A stretch of 64,000 bases of DNA from DATFDN01 sp963818885 (GCA_963818885.1 CAWFTP010000004.1:186001-250000); one strand, 5' to 3'. Counted from the stretch's first letter, positions 1 to 11,797 are shown. Numbers and translations are program-made. Notes: a model not told the origin generated them from the letters alone.

Positions 1-1
1 C

Positions 2-733
2 GCCATCGAGCAGCACCGCTTCGCCGACGAACCGAGCCAGCTCGGCGTCGGCCGGATAGCGGTAGAGGATTTCGGGCGTCGCGACCTGGACCAGCGCGCC
101 ACCCCGCAGGACCGCGACCCGTTGGCCAGTCGAAAGCGCCTCGGACTGGTCATGCGTCACCAGCAGCGCGGTCGCCCCGGCGGCCGAAAGCGCGGTCACG
201 ACGGCCAGGCGAGTCTCCGCCCGCGCCCCGGCGTCGAGCGCTGAAAATGGCTCGTCAAGGAGGACGACGCGCGGGTTTGGGGCCAGCGCGCGAGCAAGCG
301 CCACGCGCTGCTGCTCGCCGCCCGACAGCTCATGCGGCGGCCGGGATGCGTAGGATGCTGGCAAGCCGACCCGTTCAAGCAAGGCCCCCGCCCTGGCGCG
401 GTCCCGGCGCGTCGCTGCGGGCAGCCCGAACAGCACGTTGGCCGCGACCGTGAGGTGCGGAAACAACGCGCCCTCCTGGGCGACGTAGCCGACCCGACGC
501 TGCTCGGGCGGCACGTGCACGCCGGCGCCGGCAACCAGCTTGCCATCGATCTCGATCGTGCCGGCATCCGCCAGCTCGAATCCGCCCAACAAGCGCAGCA
601 GCGTCGTCTTGCCGCTGCCCGAGGTGCCAAGGATCGCCAGCAGCTCGCCCTGCGGCACGTCGAGCTCCAGCCCGCTCAGCACGTGCCGGGTGCCGAAGGA
701 TTTCGCCAAGCCGGCGATGCGGAGCTCGGCCAC
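2..733 (-). CDS. fbpC: Iron(III) ABC transporter ATP-binding protein, 3' part cut by window edge
   Basis: ATPase that would energise ferric-iron import with the FbpB and FbpA homologues encoded just upstream. The visible 244 residues show Walker A at about 36-44 (GTSGSGKTT), a Q-loop (YVAQEGALFPHLTV), the ABC signature LSGGEQQRVALARAL, Walker B VVLLDEP with the following D-loop, and the H-loop LLVTHDQSEAL. The order and spacing fit the FbpC/PotA group. The C-terminal regulatory part lies beyond base 1. I chose the GTG at 733 because it follows the fbpB stop after one base, which implies translational coupling. Specificity for iron rests on the neighbours, not on this chain. Confidence 0.88.
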   Translation of the reverse strand, partial: MAELRIAGLAKSFGTRHVLSGLELDVPQGELLAILGTSGSGKTTLLRLLGGFELADAGTIEIDGKLVAGAGVHVPPEQRRVGYVAQEGALFPHLTVAANVLFGLPAATRRDRARAGALLERVGLPASYASRPPHELSGGEQQRVALARALAPNPRVVLLDEPFSALDAGARAETRLAVVTALSAAGATALLVTHDQSEALSTGQRVAVLRGGALVQVATPEILYRYPADAELARFVGEAVLLDG

Positions 734-734
734 C

Positions 735-2336
735 TCAGGCGACGCGCGGCAAGGCGGCGGCCCCGAAGCGTCGGGCAAGCAGCCAGGTGGAGGCAAGCGA
801 GATCGCAAGCATCAGCGCAGCAAACGGCGCGGCGGCCGCGAATGCCAGCGAAGATGTATTGGCCCAGACCTGCGTTGCGAGCGTCCGTGTGCCGATCGGG
901 GCAAGCAGCAGCGTGCTGGTCAGCTCCGTGACGATGGCGACGAACACCAGAGCGGCGGCGGCTCCCATGCCCGGTCCCGCAAGCGGCAGCAGAACCCGAC
1001 GAGTCACCGCGAACCAGCCGAGGCCGAGCGACCGCCCTGTCTCCTCGAGCCGGCGCTGCACTTGCGCGACTGCCGCCTGCACGCTGACCAGCGCAAGGGG
1101 CAGGAACAGAATCGCGTAGGTGATGATCAGCAGGAAGGCGCTCTGATAGAGCGGCCGCAGCGCCTCGACCGTCAGCGAGATGAGCGCGAGCGCGATGACG
1201 ATGCCCGGAACGCCCTGCGCCAGATAGGCGATGCGTTCGATGAGCGTCACCCAGCCGCCGCGATAGCGCGACGCGAGATAGGCGAGAGGCAGCGCGAGGA
1301 CGATGGCGGTCGCCGATCCCGCCGCCCCGAACCCCACCGAGGCTAGGGTTGCGCTTAACAGAAGGGCCGGCGCGGGCATGACGGGCGAGGTTGCCGCCTG
1401 GGCGTGCTGCAGCAGCCAGAAGCCGACCATGCCGATCGGCACACCCAGCGTCGCCGCCACTAGAGCCGCGAAGGCCGCCATGACGGGCCAGCGTGCCCAG
1501 TGCAGGCGGTGCGGCGCCACCACGCGACGCGTGCCGCCGCCAAGGCGCGCGTAGCGCGCCCGGCCGCGCACCCACACCTCGGCTGCCAGGCACAAGAGGC
1601 AAAGCCCGATCAGCACCACGGCCAGCAGCGACGCGTCGGGTCCGTCGGCAAGACCGATGCGGTATTGCGCATAGAGCTCGGTCGTGAAGGTCCGGAAGCG
1701 AAGCAGGGCAAAGGCACCGAACTCGGTCAGCGTGTTCAAGGCGACCAGGAGCATGCCGCCCAGGAGCGCGGGGCGAAGCTGCGGCAGCACGACCCGGCCA
1801 AAGCACGCAAACGGGCCGAGGCCCAGAGAACGGGCCGTCTCCTCCAGCGCCGGATCGAGCCCCCTCAGCGCTGCCGCGACCGGCAGGTAGACCAGCGGAT
1901 AGTAGGCGAAGGTCACTACGAGCACGGCACCGGCAAAGTCCTGGAAGGCGTTGCTTATCGATACCCAAGCATAAGAAGAGATGAAGGGGGGGACCGCGAG
2001 CGGCACCGCCGCGAGCACCGCCCAGGCCCGCCGCCCAGGCAGCGCTGTCCGCTCCACGCACCAGGCGGCGGCGGTCCCGATCAGGGCCGCAGCCGCGGTC
2101 GTGGCGGCGATCAGGCACAGCGTGTTGAGCAGGAGCTCGCCGACCAGAGGGCGCAGCAGAAGCTCGGCGGCGTCCGCGGGTGCAATCCGAACGGCCTCCG
2201 ACACGGTGAAGGCGATCGGCAGCAGCACGAGCGCGGCGACGAGCGTGGCGCCGAGGACAAGCAGAGTAGGGGGCCGCGTGCCAGCGCGCCTCCTCCCGCG
2301 GAGCCGCGCAAGTCCGGCGGCCGCCGCCGCCGCCAT
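735..2336 (-). CDS. fbpB: Iron(III) ABC transporter permease, two fused permease domains
   Basis: Inner-membrane permease of about 533 residues with two binding-protein-dependent transport domains in tandem, as in the FbpB/SfuB/HitB family, where one chain replaces a permease dimer. Each half has a recognisable EAA loop (EETARSLGLGPFACF in the first, EETGRSLGLGWFAVT in the second). The chain is rich in Ala/Leu/Val membrane segments. The ATG at 2336 overlaps the fbpA stop by one base (TGATG); a GTG one codon upstream is the alternative. fbpA, fbpB and fbpC therefore form a tightly coupled minus-strand operon. Confidence 0.88.
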   Translation of the reverse strand: MAAAAAAGLARLRGRRRAGTRPPTLLVLGATLVAALVLLPIAFTVSEAVRIAPADAAELLLRPLVGELLLNTLCLIAATTAAAALIGTAAAWCVERTALPGRRAWAVLAAVPLAVPPFISSYAWVSISNAFQDFAGAVLVVTFAYYPLVYLPVAAALRGLDPALEETARSLGLGPFACFGRVVLPQLRPALLGGMLLVALNTLTEFGAFALLRFRTFTTELYAQYRIGLADGPDASLLAVVLIGLCLLCLAAEVWVRGRARYARLGGGTRRVVAPHRLHWARWPVMAAFAALVAATLGVPIGMVGFWLLQHAQAATSPVMPAPALLLSATLASVGFGAAGSATAIVLALPLAYLASRYRGGWVTLIERIAYLAQGVPGIVIALALISLTVEALRPLYQSAFLLIITYAILFLPLALVSVQAAVAQVQRRLEETGRSLGLGWFAVTRRVLLPLAGPGMGAAAALVFVAIVTELTSTLLLAPIGTRTLATQVWANTSSLAFAAAAPFAALMLAISLASTWLLARRFGAAALPRVA

Positions 2337-3389
2337 CACACGAGGCCTGCCTCGCGCAGCAGCGTGGCGGACTCGCGATCGTCGCTCAGTTGCTGGATGC
2401 TCAGCTTGGGCGGGTCAAGCTTGTCGAACGGCTTGAGCACGGGGTTGGCCGGGATGCCAGGCACCAGAGGGTACTCGAATGACACGCCCCCCTCCGCGAC
2501 CATCTTCTGAATCGGCGTGCTGACCAGGAAGGCGAGAAACTTCTGGGCCTCCGCCTGGTGCCGGGACGACTTCAGAACCCCCGCACCGGAGATGTTCACT
2601 AGAGCGCCGATATCGGCGTTCCCGAAATAGGTACATCGCGCTGTGCATGTTCGCCGGGCCTTTCTCGACCGCGAGGCGCGGGAGGTAATAGTTGTTGACG
2701 ATGCCCACCTCGGCCGCGCCGCGCTCGACCGCGGCGGCCACTCCCTCGTTGTCGTCGAACACGATCGCGTTCCGCTTCAGGCCCTTGAGCCAGTCGAGCG
2801 CGGCTGTCCGGCCCTTCTCCGCTGCCACGGCCGCGACCAGAGGCAGGAAGTCCGCATCAGTCGGCGCGATCGCGAGCCTGCCCTTCCATTTCGGGTCGGC
2901 AAGATCCATTAGGGAGGACGGCAACGCAGCCGGCTGGATCTTGCCGGTATTGTAGACGAGCACATCGACCCGCGCGAACACGCCGACCCAGTCGCCCGCG
3001 GGCGAGCTATACTGCCTTGGGACACGCGCGAGGGTCGCGGGGTCGACCTGCGCGAGCAGGTGTTTCTCCGAAAGCAGCGTGAGCTCGGGCGAATTGGCAG
3101 TGAAGAACACGTCGGCGGGCGAGGCTGCGCCCTCTCTCAGCAACTCACTCGCGAGTTCCGGCGGCTCGCCCGATCGCACCCTGACCGCGACTCCGGTTTC
3201 CTTGGTGAACGCCTTGGTGATCTGGTCCACGGTCTGCTCATGCTGGGCCGCGTACAAGGTCAGCATCTCCGCCGCCTTGGTCGAGCGGATTGCGCCCGCC
3301 GCCCCGAAGGCGGCTGCCATGGTTAGCACGCGGCGGCGGCCGAGGCGTCCGGGCGCGCGGGACGCCTCGGCGGGGACTATACGCGGCAT
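2336..3389 (-). pseudogene. fbpA: Iron(III) ABC transporter substrate-binding protein, single frameshift
   Basis: Periplasmic ferric-binding protein of the FbpA/FutA class. From the ATG at 3389 the N-terminus carries a twin-arginine-like signal (GRRRVLTM followed by an Ala-rich stretch). The mature chain runs LTLYAAQHEQTVDQITKAF and so on, with the iron-ligand region NNYYLPRLA near the break. The frame is lost in an AAA run at 2625-2627, where one surplus base separates 'AMYLF' from 'GNADIGALVNISGAG'; the second frame then continues to a normal C-terminus at 2336. With one base removed the protein would be about 350 residues, normal for the family. This is a recent inactivation or a sequencing error; I favour error because both halves are fully conserved. 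Confidence 0.82.
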
Positions 3390-3580
3390 GAGCGAGGTTC
3401 CTCGTCGCTGGAAGTAAATGCGAGCGCGTCGCAATTGCAGCGAGCGGTAGACCGTGTGGCGCGGCGGGTCAATGCCCTGCGCACAAGGACAGTCTACCGG
3501 CCATCGGCAAGAAGTCGGATTTTCTCCACCCTGCATTGCGAAAAGAAGGCTTCCCCCGCCTGGCTCACTCCGCTATGCAA

Positions 3581-3597
3581 TTGCGAACCAGTCGCAA
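3581..3597. promoter_or_regulatory. Candidate Fur-type iron operator between fbpA and bfd
   Basis: The inverted repeat TTGCGA-ACCAG-TCGCAA lies 15 bp before the bfd start. Further half-sites occur in the same divergent region: TTGCGA at 3538-3543 and TCGCAA at 3429-3434, the latter inside GTCGCAATTGC on the fbpA side. TTGCGA/TCGCAA arms resemble Fur boxes described in alphaproteobacteria. The flanking genes (iron uptake, bacterioferritin-associated ferredoxin, bacterioferritin) are classic iron-regulated targets. Binding by Fur rather than another iron regulator is inference. Confidence 0.5.
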
Positions 3598-3611
3598 GGA
3601 AACCGGACCGC

Positions 3612-3809
3612 GTGTATCTCTGCCTGTGCAATGCGCTGACCGACCGGCAGCTCACGGACGCGCTCGCCGACCCGGCGATGCGTCGGCCGAGCGACGTCTA
3701 TGCGGCCTGCGGCTGCCGCGCCCAATGCGGCGGCTGCGTCAAGGCGGTGCTTGGCCTGCTGCGTGACAAGCTTGGCATGGCCGATAGTATGCTTGCAGGC
3801 GCCGACTAA
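3612..3809 (+). CDS. bfd: Bacterioferritin-associated ferredoxin
   Basis: Protein of 65 residues from a GTG at 3612. It has the [2Fe-2S] ligand pattern of Bfd: Cys4-x-Cys6 near the start and Cys39-x-x-Cys42 later (AQCGGC), plus Cys33 and Cys35. In studied bacteria Bfd docks on bacterioferritin and passes electrons that release stored iron as Fe2+. The bacterioferritin gene follows 45 bp downstream, supporting the assignment. Upstream in-frame starts exist from 3435, but that extension overlaps the operator region and is not Bfd-like, so the short form is preferred. Confidence 0.88.
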   Translation: MYLCLCNALTDRQLTDALADPAMRRPSDVYAACGCRAQCGGCVKAVLGLLRDKLGMADSMLAGAD

Positions 3810-3854
3810 TTGGTGCCGCCGGGCCTCGCCCGGCCATCGCACCAGGAGAGCCGG

Positions 3855-4355
3855 ATGCTGCGGGATGCCAAGGTCATCGAATATCTGAATACGCAGCTCA
3901 CGAACGAGCTGACCGCGATCAACCAGTATTTCCTTCATGCGAGGACGCTGGAGCATTGGGGCGTCACCAGGCTCGGCACCTTCGAATACAAGGAGTTTAT
4001 CGACGAAATGCGCCACGCCGATGGGCTGATCCAGCGCATTCTGTTTCTCGACGGGCTCCCGAACATGCAGCGTCTTGATCCGATCCGGGTTGGCCAGACC
4101 GTGGAAGAGATCCTGCGCGCCGACCTCTCTCTCGAGGAGAAGGCGCTCGGCGACCTGCGCGAAGGCATCGCCCATTGCGAGAACGTGCGCGACTACGTCT
4201 CCCGCGATCTGCTGCGTCGAATCCTGGATAGCGAGGAGGAGCATGTCGACTTCCTCGAGCGACAATTCGACCTGATCAAGCAGATCGGGATCGAGCGCTA
4301 CATCCTCCTCAACTCCGCTCCCGCGCCGGAGCAGTCGCAAGCCGGCGGCGAATAG
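3855..4355 (+). CDS. bfr: Bacterioferritin
   Basis: Ferritin-like four-helix protein of 166 residues that stores iron in a 24-subunit shell. All ferroxidase ligands can be placed: Glu18, Glu51, His54, Glu94, Glu127 and His130. Met52, the haem ligand shared by two subunits in true bacterioferritins, is present in FIDEMRHAD. A clear ribosome-binding site (AGGAGAG, 3843-3849) precedes the ATG at 3855. It is probably co-transcribed with bfd and shares its iron control. The C-terminal 15 residues are a variable tail. Confidence 0.95.
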   Translation: MLRDAKVIEYLNTQLTNELTAINQYFLHARTLEHWGVTRLGTFEYKEFIDEMRHADGLIQRILFLDGLPNMQRLDPIRVGQTVEEILRADLSLEEKALGDLREGIAHCENVRDYVSRDLLRRILDSEEEHVDFLERQFDLIKQIGIERYILLNSAPAPEQSQAGGE

Positions 4356-4359
4356 GGCG

Positions 4360-4788
4360 TCACCCGCTCTCGATCAGCGCGCGAAGGCTTGCGAGCACAC
4401 GGGCGAGGTTCTTGCCGACCTTTCCTAGCGCCTCATCCCATCCGAACAGTCCGAAGCGGTCGAGCTCCGGCAGCGCTCCACCCTCGGGCAACCGGACCGT
4501 GGACCGGCAATGCAGGGTCTCGGACGCCGGCATCCTCGCCTGTTCCCACACGAAGAGCGCCAAGTCCTTGCCGTGCAGATAGGGATGGGTGCCGAGCGGG
4601 CGCAGCATGGCGGGAGCGACGCGCAGCCCAGTCTCTTCTTCCAGTTCCCGCGCCGCCGCCGCCGCGTGATCCTCGCCAGCATCGGCAACTCCTTTGGGAA
4701 TGTCCCAGCGCGGCGAGCGCGTCGCATGACCCAGCAGCACCGAGCGTCCGTCGGTCACGATCACGCCGCAGGAGACGAGCTTGGCCAT
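4360..4788 (-). CDS. NUDIX hydrolase
   Basis: Protein of 142 residues with a complete Nudix box at residues 33-55 (G-x5-E-x7-REL-E-EE-TG-L), which binds the metal used to hydrolyse nucleoside diphosphate-linked substrates. The short single-domain chain and the start MAKLVSCGVIVTDG suit a small housekeeping member. The substrate cannot be read from sequence. It converges on bfr with stop codons 4 bp apart and no functional link is evident. Confidence 0.88.
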   Translation of the reverse strand: MAKLVSCGVIVTDGRSVLLGHATRSPRWDIPKGVADAGEDHAAAAARELEEETGLRVAPAMLRPLGTHPYLHGKDLALFVWEQARMPASETLHCRSTVRLPEGGALPELDRFGLFGWDEALGKVGKNLARVLASLRALIESG

Positions 4789-4863
4789 CGCCGCGGTTCA
4801 GGCAGGCCGGCTTAAGCCTTTGTCAACCGAAATCGTCTCTGATCGCATGCGGCGAGCGCCCCC

Positions 4864-6376
4864 GTGCTGTTCAGTTCCTACATCTTCGTCGCCTGCTTTC
4901 TTCCCGCCGCGCTCGCCGGCTTCTTCATGTTCGCTCGGTTCGGCGGCCGGCCGGCCGCAGCGTGGTGGCTTGTCGGCGCGTCGTTCTTTTTCTACGGCTG
5001 GTGGAACCCGGCCTTCGTGCCGGTGCTGATCGCTTCGATCGCCTTCAACGCAACGATCGGCTGGCTGATCGGCCGCACGGCGCCGGCCCGGCGCCTTCGC
5101 CTTGGGTTGCTGATCCTGGGCGTCGGCGGCGATCTGGGCGCGCTGATCTACTACAAATACCTCGCCGATCTGCTGGGAGCCGTCGGCATCCACGGCATCG
5201 GCGGAGCGGCCCTTCCGCTCGGCATCAGCTTCTTCACCTTCACGCAGATCGGCTTTCTGATCGATACGTACCAGGAGACGGCACAGGAGCGCGGCCTAGT
5301 GGACTACCTCCTGTTCGTCACCTTCTTCCCCCACCTGATCGCCGGCCCGCTGCTGCATCATCGCGAGATGATGCCGCAATTCGCCGCGCGAACGACCTAC
5401 CGGCTCTCTGGCGAGAACCTCGCCGTCGGTCTCGCGATATTCTCGATCGGGCTCGTCAAGAAAGCGGTGTTCGCCGACAGCCTGTCCCCGATCGCCGTCG
5501 CCGGTTTTTCCCGCCCCGACCAGCTCGCTCTGTTTCCGGCGTGGGAAGCGGCGCTCGCCTATTCACTGCAGCTCTACTTCGACTTCTCCGGCTATTCCGA
5601 CATGGCGATCGGCATCGCCCGCATGTTCAACGTGCGCTTTCCGGCCAATTTCAACTCGCCCTACAAGGCGCAGAGCGTGATCGAGTACCTGGCAGCGTTG
5701 GCACATCACGCTGACGCGCTATCTGATGACGTACCTCTACAACCCGATCGCGCTCCGTCTTGCCCGGCGGCGGGTCGCGCGCGGTGGGAAGCTGGGCCGC
5801 CAGCTCGGCGCCACGGGTTTCGCGACCACTCTCGCGTTCCCAACCGTGCTGGCCATGACGCTCGCGGGGGTGTGGCATGGCAGCGGCCTCACATTCCTCG
5901 CCTTCGGCGTCCTGCATGCCACCTATCTCTGTATCAATCATGCGTGGCGCATGTTTCGGCCAACCCGATGCAGGCCCGCAGCGGGACGCGCCGCGACGTT
6001 CCGGCGAGTCGTGCTCACCTATCTCTGTGTCCTCATCGGTGCAGTCGTGTTTCGTGCGGAGTTGCTGGGGGCGGCGGGGTCGATGCTGGCCGGGATGGTC
6101 GGGCTGCACGGCCTGACGTCGGTCGGCGAGGTCGCCGAACGCACGCTGACAGTGGGACGCGACTGGGCGATGGTCGTGCTGCTGGGCGTTGTCGTGTTCT
6201 TCGCCCCTAACTCGCAATCCATCATGCGTGATTATGCGCCGGTGCTCGGCGGCCTGGGCGGAACCGGGTTCGCATGGCGGCCGAGCTTCGGCTGGGCCGT
6301 CGCGCTGGGCGGGATCGGCGCGCTGGGCGTGCTTGCGGTCGGGGGCTCGGGCGAGTTCCTCTATTTCCAGTTCTGA
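4864..6376 (+). pseudogene. MBOAT-family O-acetyltransferase (AlgI-like), single frameshift
   Basis: Polytopic membrane acyltransferase similar to AlgI, which moves acetyl groups across the inner membrane for exopolysaccharide O-acetylation. From the GTG at 4864 the first frame reads MLFSSYIFVACFLPA, includes LYFDFSGYSDMAIG and runs to QSVIEY. One surplus C at 5688-5689 ends the match. In the next frame (from about 5690) the chain resumes as WQRWHITLTRYLMTYLYNP and reaches the MBOAT active-site His in GVWHGSGLTF, ending at 6376. The restored protein would be about 500 residues, normal for the family. The following gene is a plausible periplasmic partner. Confidence 0.85.
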
Positions 6377-6378
6377 GC

Positions 6379-7524
6379 GTGTCGCGTCCCCTCTCCGCAC
6401 CGGCCTATCTCGCGGCCTGCGTCCTGTCGGCGATTTGCGTGCTCGCCGCGGCTTGGCTCTGGGTCGCGCTGATGCCGCTCGCCTTCCTCGATCCCGAATA
6501 TCCGGCATGGGCGGCGAAGGAACAGATGCTCGCGCGTTGCGATCTTGGCGAGATGATCGTCATCGGCGATTCCCGCGCCGCCGCCGACATCCTGCCCGCC
6601 CTGATGGCGCGCAGCACCACCAATCTCGCGGTCGGCGGTGGCGGGCCGATCGAGGCACTCGCCGCTCTGCGCCGCGCCCTCGCCTGCCCTGGCCGGCCGC
6701 CACACGTCCTGATCTCGATCAACCCCGGCGAGTTCGTCCGGCCAGATCTGTTCTGGGAGAGGACGGTCCGGTTTGGCTTCCTCTCTCACGCGGACATCGC
6801 CGCGCTCGCCGATGCCTCGGCCGCGACGGGAGATTGGTCGGTGTACGAGAACGGTCACGGCGATGGCCTGACCGGGCGGGTACGCGCGGCACTCTACGCG
6901 ATCCGCTTCCCTTCGCTCTATTTCGGTAGCCTGATTAAAGGCGGGATTTTCCTGCGCTTGTGGGACAACCGCCGCGCGCTCGCCGCGCATCTGCGCTCGC
7001 GCGGCCAATACTATTTCGGCACCGCGTCCGGCTGCGCAGATGTGGCGCTGGAGGGCCATCTCGCGGCGTTCCGTCCGCTGCCCGTCCTCGACCGTTATTT
7101 CGACGACCTGCTCAGGCTGCTTGCGCGGGACGGCGTCGCGGTCGACTTCGCTGTCATGCCGGTCAACCAGGAGACTGCCCTGGCGACGCAACCGTCCGTG
7201 CGGGCGGGGTTCGCGGCTTATCTGCGCGAGTACCAGGCGCGGTATCCCAATTTCCACGTCGTCACGCCGACCATGCTCGCCTGGCCCGATCGCTTCTTCG
7301 GCGACGATTTCTCCCATCTCAACCCTGCCGGGGCGCGCCGGCTGACCCGCCTTCTGGCGGTGTGCCTCGACGCGCGCGACACTGCGTGCCGCCTCGACGG
7401 AGACGATGCCGTCGCGCAAGATGCGATTCTCACGCGGGAGGATGGCGCATGGTCGAGATTCCCGCCCGGCAAATCCCGGGCGTCTATCACCGCCGCATCG
7501 GCGATATCGTCGTCACCGCCCTAA
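6379..7524 (+). CDS. Membrane-anchored SGNH-like protein, probable O-acetylation partner
   Basis: The GTG at 6379 starts 2 bp after the MBOAT gene. The protein has about 380 residues: an N-terminal membrane anchor (Ala/Leu/Val-rich, residues about 8-32) and then a soluble domain. That domain has an SGNH/GDSL-like block (MIVIGDSRAAAD) and a C-terminal D-x-x-H block (DDFSHLNPAGA) that could supply the catalytic Asp-His. This pairing mirrors AlgI with AlgJ/AlgX, where the SGNH protein transfers acetate to the polymer. The last 25 residues overlap the next gene and are low in complexity, so the true C-terminus is uncertain. Confidence 0.65.
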   Translation: MSRPLSAPAYLAACVLSAICVLAAAWLWVALMPLAFLDPEYPAWAAKEQMLARCDLGEMIVIGDSRAAADILPALMARSTTNLAVGGGGPIEALAALRRALACPGRPPHVLISINPGEFVRPDLFWERTVRFGFLSHADIAALADASAATGDWSVYENGHGDGLTGRVRAALYAIRFPSLYFGSLIKGGIFLRLWDNRRALAAHLRSRGQYYFGTASGCADVALEGHLAAFRPLPVLDRYFDDLLRLLARDGVAVDFAVMPVNQETALATQPSVRAGFAAYLREYQARYPNFHVVTPTMLAWPDRFFGDDFSHLNPAGARRLTRLLAVCLDARDTACRLDGDDAVAQDAILTREDGAWSRFPPGKSRASITAASAISSSPP

Positions 7525-8330
7525 GCGACGGCTATCTCGACGGCACCGTCGAGGTGCTGCAGAACATTACGCCCGATCAGGCGCGACAGATGCTTGCCGA
7601 AGCGTTCCGGCCGGGCCGGCGGACGTCGGTGAACTGTTACGCCATCCATTCCGCCGGCCGGCTCGCGCTGATCGAAACCGGATCGGGGAACTACCTCGCG
7701 CCCACCGCCGGCCAGCTGCAGCAGAATCTGACGGCGGCGGGCATTGACCCGGCGGCGGTCGAGCTCGTGATGCTGACGCACATGCATCCCGACCATTCGG
7801 CGGGGCTGACCGATCGGGCCACGGGACGGCGGCTGTTTCCGAATGCCGAGGTGGTCGTGCACGAGAATGAGCCGCGCCATTGGGACGACGACGCGGCGAT
7901 GGCCAGGGCGAGCGAGCGGGCGCGCAAACTCTATTTCGAGTGCGCGCGAGAGCAGATCGCGCCCTATCGCGACCGGCTGCGCCCGTTCAGCGGGCCGAAG
8001 GAAGTGTTCCCGGGTGTGACGACGGTCCCCTTGCACGGCCATACGCCGGGCCATAGCGGGTATCGGATCGCTTCGGGCGATCAGTCGCTGCTGATCTGGG
8101 GCGATATCGTCCATGTGCCGGAGATCCAGGTGCCGCGCCCGGAGGTGACGATCGAGTTCGACACCGATCCCGCCGCCGCGGCGGCAACGCGACGGCGGAC
8201 GTTCGACGTGGTCACGAGCGAGAAGCAGCTGATCGCCGGGATGCACGTCCACTTCCCCGGCTTCGCCCACGTCGTCCGTTCCGGCGGTGGCTACACGCTG
8301 CTTCCGGAGCCCTGGGTGCAAACGTTCTGA
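7449..8330 (+). CDS. MBL-fold metallo-hydrolase
   Basis: Protein of 293 residues with the metallo-beta-lactamase motif THMHPDHSAG at about residues 110-119, further metal-ligand candidates in LHGHTPGHSGY and LIWGDIVH, and the C-terminal His in HVHFPGFAH. These are the five metal-binding blocks of the superfamily. The start at 7449 (MVEIPARQIPGVYH) overlaps the preceding gene by 76 bp. Family members include lactonases, esterases and many uncharacterised hydrolases; nothing here fixes the substrate. Confidence 0.85.
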   Translation: MVEIPARQIPGVYHRRIGDIVVTALSDGYLDGTVEVLQNITPDQARQMLAEAFRPGRRTSVNCYAIHSAGRLALIETGSGNYLAPTAGQLQQNLTAAGIDPAAVELVMLTHMHPDHSAGLTDRATGRRLFPNAEVVVHENEPRHWDDDAAMARASERARKLYFECAREQIAPYRDRLRPFSGPKEVFPGVTTVPLHGHTPGHSGYRIASGDQSLLIWGDIVHVPEIQVPRPEVTIEFDTDPAAAAATRRRTFDVVTSEKQLIAGMHVHFPGFAHVVRSGGGYTLLPEPWVQTF

Positions 8331-8336
8331 GAGCGG

Positions 8337-9095
8337 CTAGTCCTCCAGCAGCCGGATCGAATCGCCGACCGCGAACCGGCCGCCCTCGATGACCTCGGCG
8401 TAGACACCGAAATCGCCGTGCCCGTAATGCGCGCGCAGCTCCGCCACCGGATCGGCGTCGCGCTCGGCGGTCACTGGGTTCACCTCCGTCGCCGGGCAGC
8501 GCGGGATGCGCTTGAGAACGCGCAGCGTCGCCCCGCCGAGCTGGATTTGTCGTCCGACCCACTCGAGTTCCGCGAGAGGCGGCGCGCCGCTGAACCAAAC
8601 ATTGGCGCGGAATCTCCGTCGATGGCGGCGCGCGCCCACCCGCGCCTCGAGATCGCGCAGGCTGGAGAGGCCGATCAGGCTGACCACCTTTGATCGACTG
8701 TCGCTGAACATATGGCCGGGCACATGATAAAAGCGCGGCGTCCCGCGCGCCTCTTCGCCGAGAAGCGCGGTGAGATAGAAGCCGACCCGCTCCCTGTCCC
8801 CGGCACTGAACACGTTTGCGGTGAGCCCCCCGCCGTCCGGCGCTGTCAGTCGAAGCGAGCCAGTGCGCGGATCGAAAAACGCCCGCAGCTTGGCGATGCG
8901 CGCGTTCGCCTTCAGGCACATGAAGTTATGCTTCGGAAGCCATGTCGGATTGCCAGGGTCGAAGCTCGCGTCACCCTGCGCGAGGGCGAAGGCGCGGTCC
9001 CACGGGATCGTGCCGCCAGCCTCGACCTCCGCGGTCTCCAGCGCTTCGGCTGACAGACCCTTGACTGGGAAGCGATACAGATAGTCGATGCGCAT
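8337..9095 (-). CDS. MOSC domain-containing protein
   Basis: Protein of 252 residues with an N-terminal MOSC_N beta-barrel (MRIDYLYRFPVKGLSAEALETAEV) followed by the MOSC domain, including the conserved Cys-containing block IPRCPATEVNP. This block coordinates the molybdenum cofactor in mARC/YcbX-like proteins. It therefore probably acts in Moco-dependent reduction or sulfur transfer. The start at 9095 was chosen by family N-terminus; 17 extra in-frame residues upstream overlap the clpB promoter region. Confidence 0.85.
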   Translation of the reverse strand: MRIDYLYRFPVKGLSAEALETAEVEAGGTIPWDRAFALAQGDASFDPGNPTWLPKHNFMCLKANARIAKLRAFFDPRTGSLRLTAPDGGGLTANVFSAGDRERVGFYLTALLGEEARGTPRFYHVPGHMFSDSRSKVVSLIGLSSLRDLEARVGARRHRRRFRANVWFSGAPPLAELEWVGRQIQLGGATLRVLKRIPRCPATEVNPVTAERDADPVAELRAHYGHGDFGVYAEVIEGGRFAVGDSIRLLED

Positions 9096-9107
9096 TCGGC
9101 ACAACCA

Positions 9108-9136
9108 CTTGTGAGCGAGACTGTTATTTCCCAATT
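9108..9136 (+). promoter_or_regulatory. Candidate RpoH (sigma-32) promoter of clpB
   Basis: CTTGTGA at 9108-9114 and CCCAATT at 9130-9136 are separated by 15 bp. This agrees with heat-shock sigma-factor promoters (CTTGAAA, spacer 12-15, CCCCAT-type -10). It sits about 80 bp upstream of clpB, a classical RpoH target. Confidence 0.55.
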
Positions 9137-9217
9137 CCACGGGCAAAGGTCTACCTTCCCGCTGCCTCCTGGAGGGGCGGGTGAGGGGCCGGTCGCCTGT
9201 TTGGAAGGGACATGCCT

Positions 9218-11797
<2,580 letters not shown>

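Noticed and set aside
5680..5700. Programmed frameshifting in the algI-like gene
   Set aside because: There is no slippery heptamer or following stem; the break is a surplus C, and family members are read in one frame.
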